Source: Myxococcales bacterium (lineage in GTDB: Bacteria > Myxococcota_A > UBA9160 > UBA4427). Taken from it: a stretch of DNA of 64,000 bases. The stretch lies in NCBI GenBank assembly GCA_012959805.1, contig DUCN01000042.1, positions 227,443-291,442 on the forward strand, in the 5' to 3' direction. Positions 59,043 to 64,000 of this stretch are shown one piece after another (the first letter of the stretch is position 1; every line of letters begins with the position of its first letter). The notes under the pieces were generated by a model. The model saw only the letters and a list, made by a program, of their open reading frames with translations. It ran no database searches and had not been told where the DNA came from. The position numbers were made by a program, and so were the translations under genes.

Positions 59043-60194
59043 TCAATCGGCCCGCGAAACGCGTTCGATCTGATCGCCTATGAAGAAGCCGACGAAAATT
59101 TCGCCTGCGTCGTCCCGTGAGATCTCCAGCGCAACACTTGCAGCGCCACGGCCCTCGAAAAGTCTCGACGCCGTGAGTGCGTCCGGATCAATCACGTACA
59201 CGGAGTAGCCAATATCACAGCCTGCATTCTGAATGGAAGCACAGCTCATCGACGCGGAGACGCCACCGTGCTGTCCGGCCACCAATAGCCGACCGTCCCG
59301 CATCCAGGTCAGGTTATCGGGATTCTGTTCGAGACTGACTTCATCTCGCTGAGGTGGACCGTCTCCGACCAGCCGAAGCCGATACACCGACTCACCGCCC
59401 CATTCCGCCACAAATAGACTCGTACCGTCTGCCGACGCCTCGACACCGTTTGGCGCACTGCCCTCACTGTTCTCGATTTCCTGGAGGCGCTCCCCCGGCG
59501 CCCACGCGAGGACCGATCCCGTTTTCGCGCCGAAGCCGATCTTGAGGAGTGTCCAGATCGCCTTCATCGACACACGGTCAAGAAGCGGCATGAAATTCGT
59601 GACGACAAAGGCGCCACCCGGCAGCCAAGCCACATCGTTCGCGCTGCGATTCGGAATCATCGGCACACATCCCCGCCAGACCAGCGCCGGCCCATCCATG
59701 TCGACGATCTCGAAGAGTTCGATCGCTTCCCGACTGCCATGATTGACGACCGCGACCGATGCACGTCCCGTCTCCCCTACTCCGACATCGATTCCATGCG
59801 GCTGGAACTTCATCGGATCCGGCTCCCCCGGGCAACTCGGGTCTCCCCAGCTCACCGGATCCCCGGACGCCGGCTGCGACGCCATTTCCGGGGCGTCCGG
59901 AGCGGATCGATCGGTCGGAAAGAGCGACCGTCGCTTCAGATCAGAGAGCCGGATTGCGGTCAATCGACCGCTCGGTGTCACGCTCTCTCCCGACTGGTCC
60001 GCTTGCTCGTTAGGCGCCATCTCACTGACGACGATCCATTCAGGATCTGGCAAGAACCCCATGTCCTCGGGATTCGTCAGCCCACAGATTGCCGCATGGT
60101 TCGATTCCGAGTCACAAGGGGCGAGCGAACCCGCCGCACCAAGACAACCGGTCACAAAAACCGAGACGAGCAGAACGATGAGCCTACGAAGCAC
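59043..60194 (-). CDS. SMP-30/paraoxonase-like beta-propeller lipoprotein
   Basis: Lipobox VSVFVTGC; FQPHGIDVG, VVNHGSREAIELFEI, APNGVEASADGTSLFVAEWGGESVYRL; GTG start chosen to clear the upstream gene. Confidence 0.65.
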   Translation of the reverse strand: MLRRLIVLLVSVFVTGCLGAAGSLAPCDSESNHAAICGLTNPEDMGFLPDPEWIVVSEMAPNEQADQSGESVTPSGRLTAIRLSDLKRRSLFPTDRSAPDAPEMASQPASGDPVSWGDPSCPGEPDPMKFQPHGIDVGVGETGRASVAVVNHGSREAIELFEIVDMDGPALVWRGCVPMIPNRSANDVAWLPGGAFVVTNFMPLLDRVSMKAIWTLLKIGFGAKTGSVLAWAPGERLQEIENSEGSAPNGVEASADGTSLFVAEWGGESVYRLRLVGDGPPQRDEVSLEQNPDNLTWMRDGRLLVAGQHGGVSASMSCASIQNAGCDIGYSVYVIDPDALTASRLFEGRGAASVALEISRDDAGEIFVGFFIGDQIERVSRAD

Positions 60195-60234
60195 TGGGCA
60201 ACTCCTTCCAAGCGAGAGAACGGCAACCACCGAC

Positions 60235-61389
60235 CTAAGATCGGCCCAGGACCTTGGCCAATCGACGTGCCGCCTCGAGGACATCGTCGGGCGGGGCGGC
60301 GGTATAACTCAGCCGAATCCAATCACCATACACCTCGCCACAAGACCCGCCCGGCGCGACCAGCACACCCTGCGAAAAACAGTCCTCGAGCAGGCCGTGA
60401 AGGCCGCGATCGTCGAGTCGATCCTTGACGTCCAAAAATAGAAAGGTTCCACCATCGGGAGCGGGAAGACCCAGCAGTTCCGCGATCTGTGCCCCGGTCT
60501 TTCGATATTCCTCTCGCGCGGATTCGATCCAGGCAGCACCGCCTTCAATCGCGGCAAGCGCCGTTCGCTGGCCAATCACCGGCGCGTGATAGTAGATATG
60601 CGTTCCGATCTTCCGCGCTTCCGAGATGATCGACTCCGGTCCCGCGAGATATCCGACGCGCTGGCCGGCCATCGCATAACTCTTCGAAACGGAGTAGACC
60701 GAGACGGTTCGCTCGGATGCGAAGCGCGCCATCGAAACGTGTTCACCTTCGTAGACATAGTCTTCGTAGACTTCGTCCGCGAAGACCCAAAGATCATGGC
60801 GACGTGCGAGGTCGGCGAGGGCCTCGAGCCATTCGCCGGGAATCACTCGCCCGGTCGGATTCGATGGCGTCGACACATAGAGCACGCGACTTCGACTCGT
60901 GATCTTCGACTCAACCGCCGCCACAGCCTCTTCCATCGTCGACACACGATCGTAGAAGGGAACTTCGACGGGCGTGGCCCGAAAGCTCTGGGAGATGCCT
61001 CGAATCAGGGGCCAGAACGGGGCTAGGATCAACATCTCATCGCCGGGCGAAAGCGTCGCACCCGCCAAGGTCGCCAACCCCCCGGTTGCCCCCGCCGTCA
61101 CCAGAATCTCCTCGGGCGAATGTTCGAGGTCGTTTCGCTTGCGCAGCTTTTCTCGGACGCGCTCTACGAGTTCCGGCAGCCCACGCGTGTTTCCGTAAGC
61201 ATGCAGGCGCGGGTGATCCGCCGAAGCGATGTCTTCCGATCGCGCGCCCACGAAAGGGTCGCGCCAGGTATCGCCGACGTGCAGCGGATAGATCGGTCCA
61301 TCGCTGCCCGAGATTTGATCTGCAAAAGGCGAATACACCGCGCCGGGCATCATTTGCGTCTCGGGCGCAAGGCGAGGGCCACTACCCAT
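60235..61389 (-). CDS. Class I/II PLP-dependent aminotransferase
   Basis: YGNTRGLPELVERVREKL, VSTPSNPTGRVIP, LWVFADEVYEDYVYEG, SVSKSYAMAGQRVGYLAG. Confidence 0.93.
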   Translation of the reverse strand: MGSGPRLAPETQMMPGAVYSPFADQISGSDGPIYPLHVGDTWRDPFVGARSEDIASADHPRLHAYGNTRGLPELVERVREKLRKRNDLEHSPEEILVTAGATGGLATLAGATLSPGDEMLILAPFWPLIRGISQSFRATPVEVPFYDRVSTMEEAVAAVESKITSRSRVLYVSTPSNPTGRVIPGEWLEALADLARRHDLWVFADEVYEDYVYEGEHVSMARFASERTVSVYSVSKSYAMAGQRVGYLAGPESIISEARKIGTHIYYHAPVIGQRTALAAIEGGAAWIESAREEYRKTGAQIAELLGLPAPDGGTFLFLDVKDRLDDRGLHGLLEDCFSQGVLVAPGGSCGEVYGDWIRLSYTAAPPDDVLEAARRLAKVLGRS

Positions 61390-61397
61390 TCGAGGGA

Positions 61398-61475
61398 TCA
61401 GTCATCAGAGCCTTCAGCCATTCTTAGAGCCTTCAGCCAATTGGGAGCCTTCAGCCAATTGGAGCCTTCAGCCAT
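61398..61475 (-). other. 25-codon ORF made almost entirely of repeats, coupled to the upstream stop codon
   Basis: MAEGSNWLKAPNWLKALRMAEGSDD; ATG overlaps the epimerase TAA as TAATG; TGA 8 nt before the aminotransferase ATG. Confidence 0.35.
61408..61474. repeat. Array of four exact GAGCCTTCAGCCA copies (TGGCTGAAGGCTC on minus strand)
   Basis: Copies at 61408, 61427, 61445 and 61462; spacings 19/18/17 bp. Confidence 0.95.
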
Positions 61476-62335
61476 TATCGAACGCTCCGCAAGCGCATCA
61501 GCTCGCCATACCCCTCGCGAAAGGTCGGATAGCGAAAGGCATAGCCGCTCTCGCGAAGCAGCCTATTACTGCAGCGCTTGCTGCCCACGGTGCGGTGATC
61601 CTGACTCGTCGCCTCGGCGGTTCGCAGCCAGGGCTCATCGACTCCGAGCTCTTTGGTCAACCAGCGAAACAGCTGCGCCTCTTCCGCGGGCTCATTATCC
61701 ACTCCCAAATAGAGGGGAGCCGGGGACGGATGAAACAGGAGATGCCGCAATACCCCAGCGGCATCGTCGCGATGGATACGGTTCGTGAAATGCTCTGCGT
61801 CTCGGAGCTCGAGCTGCCCGTCGCGAGCACGCCCGACCAGGCTCTCTCGACCCGGGCCATAGATTCCGCCGAACCGGATCACGACGGTCGAGATTCCGCT
61901 CGCCGCCGCAAGGCCCTCTGCCGCGAGGAGTGTCTCGCCCCGAAATTGTGTCGGATGCGTCGGCGAATCTTCATCGATGTGTTCACCGCGCCGCTGGCCA
62001 TAGACGGACGTACTCGAAACCATCACGAGACGCTTGGGACGCTGTCCCTCGTTGGCCAGCCACTCGAGAAACCCCGCCAGGCCATCGACATAGGCTCGGC
62101 GGTAGGCGTGCTCCGAACCCTCGTCCGCGGACACAGAGTAGACGGCGCATTCCACTCGTTTCGGAGCCGGTCCGAGGGTTTTGGGCTCCGCGAGATCCCC
62201 CTCTATGCCCCGAATCTTGGAATCTAGCCCAGACACGTCCCGACGAATTCCGAAGACCTCATGACCGTCTTCCTTGAGCATTTGCGCGAGTTCGCTTCCC
62301 ACATATCCGCATCCTGCAATCACCACTTGTGCCAT
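61475..62335 (-). CDS. NAD-dependent epimerase/dehydratase (extended SDR-like)
   Basis: VVIAGCGYVGSELAQMLKEDGHEV; MVSSTSVYGQRRGEHIDEDSPTHP; VVIRFGGIYGPGR; NRIHRDDAAGVL. Confidence 0.88.
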   Translation of the reverse strand: MAQVVIAGCGYVGSELAQMLKEDGHEVFGIRRDVSGLDSKIRGIEGDLAEPKTLGPAPKRVECAVYSVSADEGSEHAYRRAYVDGLAGFLEWLANEGQRPKRLVMVSSTSVYGQRRGEHIDEDSPTHPTQFRGETLLAAEGLAAASGISTVVIRFGGIYGPGRESLVGRARDGQLELRDAEHFTNRIHRDDAAGVLRHLLFHPSPAPLYLGVDNEPAEEAQLFRWLTKELGVDEPWLRTAEATSQDHRTVGSKRCSNRLLRESGYAFRYPTFREGYGELMRLRSVR

Positions 62336-62370
62336 TCCATCAGGATGCCGCAGATGGCTATGCTCGCGCC

Positions 62371-63189
62371 ATGTATCGCCCCCAAATCGGCATTTCACTC
62401 TGTCTGGACGATCGTGGCCGATGGCGTGAGGGACGCAGCTACCATTACATCGATCGGAGCTACGCCGACGCCATCACGGTCGCTGGCGCCGGAGCCCATC
62501 AGCTTCCGATCCAATCGGAAGTCGAGCAGCTCGTCGATTCGCTCGACGGGCTCCTTCTCCCCGGCGGCGACGACTTTTCATCGGCTGAAGGCTCCGCATC
62601 GGCTGAAGGCTCCGCATCGGCGGAAAGCTCTGCATCCGCGGAAGGCTCCTCTCTCGATGCGAAGCTTGATCTCGTGAGCCGTGAGCAGCTCGACTTCGAC
62701 CGAGCGCTATTTGCGGCGGCGGACCGTCGTGGAATTCCAATTCTGGGTATCTGCTATGGAATGCAGCTCATGGCGCTCGCTCGAGGCGGTGAACTCGACA
62801 TCCACCTGCCCAGCGAGCGCCCGGAAGCTCTATGCCACAAGCTCTCGGCGGACGCGCGTCACGCAATTTTCATCGAAAGGACGAGTCTGTTGGCCAGGAT
62901 CTTCGAGTCCCAGACTGGCGACGTAAACAGCCTGCATCATCAGGCCGTTCGCGCCGTCGGCCCAATGCATCGCGTGGTCGCTACGAGCGCGGACGGGATC
63001 ATCGAAGCCATCGAACACGTGAGCGCGTGTGAAGCCGATGCCGAAGGCGATGTTTCTTGGGAAATCGGCGTCCAGTGGCATCCGGAAAAAATGTCGGGCC
63101 CTGCGAGCGAGCGACTCTTCGAGGCCTTCGTTGACGCCTGCCGCACACGCCATGAGAATCGTGCGAATTGCGAGACCGGAAGAAGCTGA
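62371..63189 (+). CDS. Class-I glutamine amidotransferase-like protein (gamma-glutamyl-GABA hydrolase / peptidase C26 type) with internal repeat insertion
   Basis: DGLLLPGGDD, PILGICYGMQLMALARGGEL, NSLHHQAV, EIGVQWHPEKM. Confidence 0.87.
   Translation: MYRPQIGISLCLDDRGRWREGRSYHYIDRSYADAITVAGAGAHQLPIQSEVEQLVDSLDGLLLPGGDDFSSAEGSASAEGSASAESSASAEGSSLDAKLDLVSREQLDFDRALFAAADRRGIPILGICYGMQLMALARGGELDIHLPSERPEALCHKLSADARHAIFIERTSLLARIFESQTGDVNSLHHQAVRAVGPMHRVVATSADGIIEAIEHVSACEADAEGDVSWEIGVQWHPEKMSGPASERLFEAFVDACRTRHENRANCETGRS
62581..62652 (+). repeat. Four in-frame 18-bp tandem units encoding SAEGSA-type repeats
   Basis: TCGGCTGAAGGCTCCGCA x2, TCGGCGGAAAGCTCTGCA, TCCGCGGAAGGCTCCTCT. Confidence 0.95.
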
Positions 63190-63929
63190 TGATGAAAATG
63201 TTGGGCTCGCTTCTCTTCTGGGGCTTCATGCTCGTTTCTTCTGTTCTCCTCTTCCCCTTTGCGGTTCTGATCTGGGCCGTCACCGTTCGCTTCGACAAAC
63301 GCCGCTTCCTGCTACACCGCTTCACGTCACTCTGGGCGAGCCTCTATACATGGCTGAATCCGGTTTGGCGGGTCCGCGTCGTCGGCCGCGAGAATCTCTA
63401 TGAAGGGGGGCCGACCGTACTGGTCGCCAACCATCGATCACTCGTCGATATCCTCGTCCTGTTCCGATTGCAGAGTCATTTCCGCTGGGTGTCGAAGCAC
63501 GAAAATTTCCGCATCCCCTTCGTGGGCTGGAACATGACGCTCTGCGACTACATCCCGATCGAGCGCGGGAAAGCCGGCAGTATCCAGATGATGATGCGCC
63601 ACTGTGACCGCGCGCTCGCGGATGGGAATTCGATCTTGATGTTTCCGGAGGGCACGCGTTCCTCCACCGGTCGACTTCGATCCTTCAAGCCTGGGGCCTT
63701 CCACATCGCCGAGCGCAACAAGGTTCCGATTCAGCCAATCATCGTCCGGGGAACCGCAGAAGCGCTGCCCAAACGCGGATTCATTCTCCAGGGCCGCAAC
63801 GATATTTCGATCGAGATCCTGCCCGTGATACCTGCAGCAGAAGTCGCCGCCTGCGCTGCAGAGGAGATGCTGGAACGCGTCCGGGCAGTCGTGTCGGACG
63901 CACTCAAGAACGAGCAACCCTCGATGTAG
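63189..63929 (+). CDS. plsC: 1-acyl-sn-glycerol-3-phosphate acyltransferase (PlsC-like)
   Basis: NHRSLVDILVLFRL (HxxxxD), MFPEGTRSSTGRLRSFKPGAF; TGATG overlap with the upstream gene. Confidence 0.92.
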   Translation: MMKMLGSLLFWGFMLVSSVLLFPFAVLIWAVTVRFDKRRFLLHRFTSLWASLYTWLNPVWRVRVVGRENLYEGGPTVLVANHRSLVDILVLFRLQSHFRWVSKHENFRIPFVGWNMTLCDYIPIERGKAGSIQMMMRHCDRALADGNSILMFPEGTRSSTGRLRSFKPGAFHIAERNKVPIQPIIVRGTAEALPKRGFILQGRNDISIEILPVIPAAEVAACAAEEMLERVRAVVSDALKNEQPSM

Positions 63930-63941
63930 AGTTCTTCCAAC

Positions 63942-64000
63942 CTACGCGTCACGACGGAGCAAGCGCCGAATCAGCTTGCCCGATGTCGTCCGTGGCAAAT
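63942..64000 (-). CDS. C-terminal end of an AMP-dependent acyl-CoA synthetase/ligase (partial, continues beyond window)
   Basis: Minus-strand translation LPRTTSGKLIRRLLRRDA* matches the conserved C-terminal Lys motif of ANL ligases; not in the ORF track. Confidence 0.75.
   Translation of the reverse strand, partial: LPRTTSGKLIRRLLRRDA

Noticed and set aside
13965-60016. Interpreting GTTAGGC/GCCTAAC copies as integron attC core sites
   Set aside because: They match the GTTRRRY/RYYYAAC core consensus but are mostly single sites inside conserved genes, with no paired simple-site structure or cassette organisation.

Overview
This 64 kb, GC-rich bacterial window looks like chromosome, with dense operons and small gaps. 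I saw no rRNA or tRNA gene, CRISPR array, transposase or prophage. Main blocks: (1) a PerR/Fur-type regulator with rubrerythrin, divergent from an autotransporter; (2) a seven-gene MoxR/DUF58/Bat-type (VWA, BatD, TPR) membrane operon including a giant BatB-BatC-like fusion; (3) an LLM-class oxidoreductase and an intact rhomboid protease; (4) a six-gene Alternative Complex III cluster (ActA-F) with no adjacent terminal oxidase; (5) two acyl-CoA dehydrogenases, a Trm112-like protein, PAC2 and a two-component system; (6) nucleoside phosphorylase, GNAT, FG-GAP protein, hisS-speA-exonuclease III; (7) a large rhomboid-like protein lacking the catalytic residues, divergent from a PHP/DUF3604-like lipoprotein; (8) a YfiR-like protein next to a CHASE8-like fragment with no output domain; (9) GT2, asnS, and convergent RbgA/RsgA GTPases; (10) recD-recB-recC; (11) aminotransferase, epimerase, class-I amidotransferase, acyltransferase and the 3' end of a probable acyl-CoA synthetase. 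The signals most worth checking are: a short repeat (core GGCTGAAGGCTC) present both as an intergenic array and as an in-frame 18-bp repeat inside an amidotransferase gene; the catalytically dead rhomboid; the YfiR/CHASE8-only pair; the BatB-BatC fusion with a ~700-aa extension; an apparently over-represented octamer GTTAGGCG; and several strong perfect inverted repeats in short intergenic gaps. All calls come from reading the sequence and the supplied translations. No database search was run.
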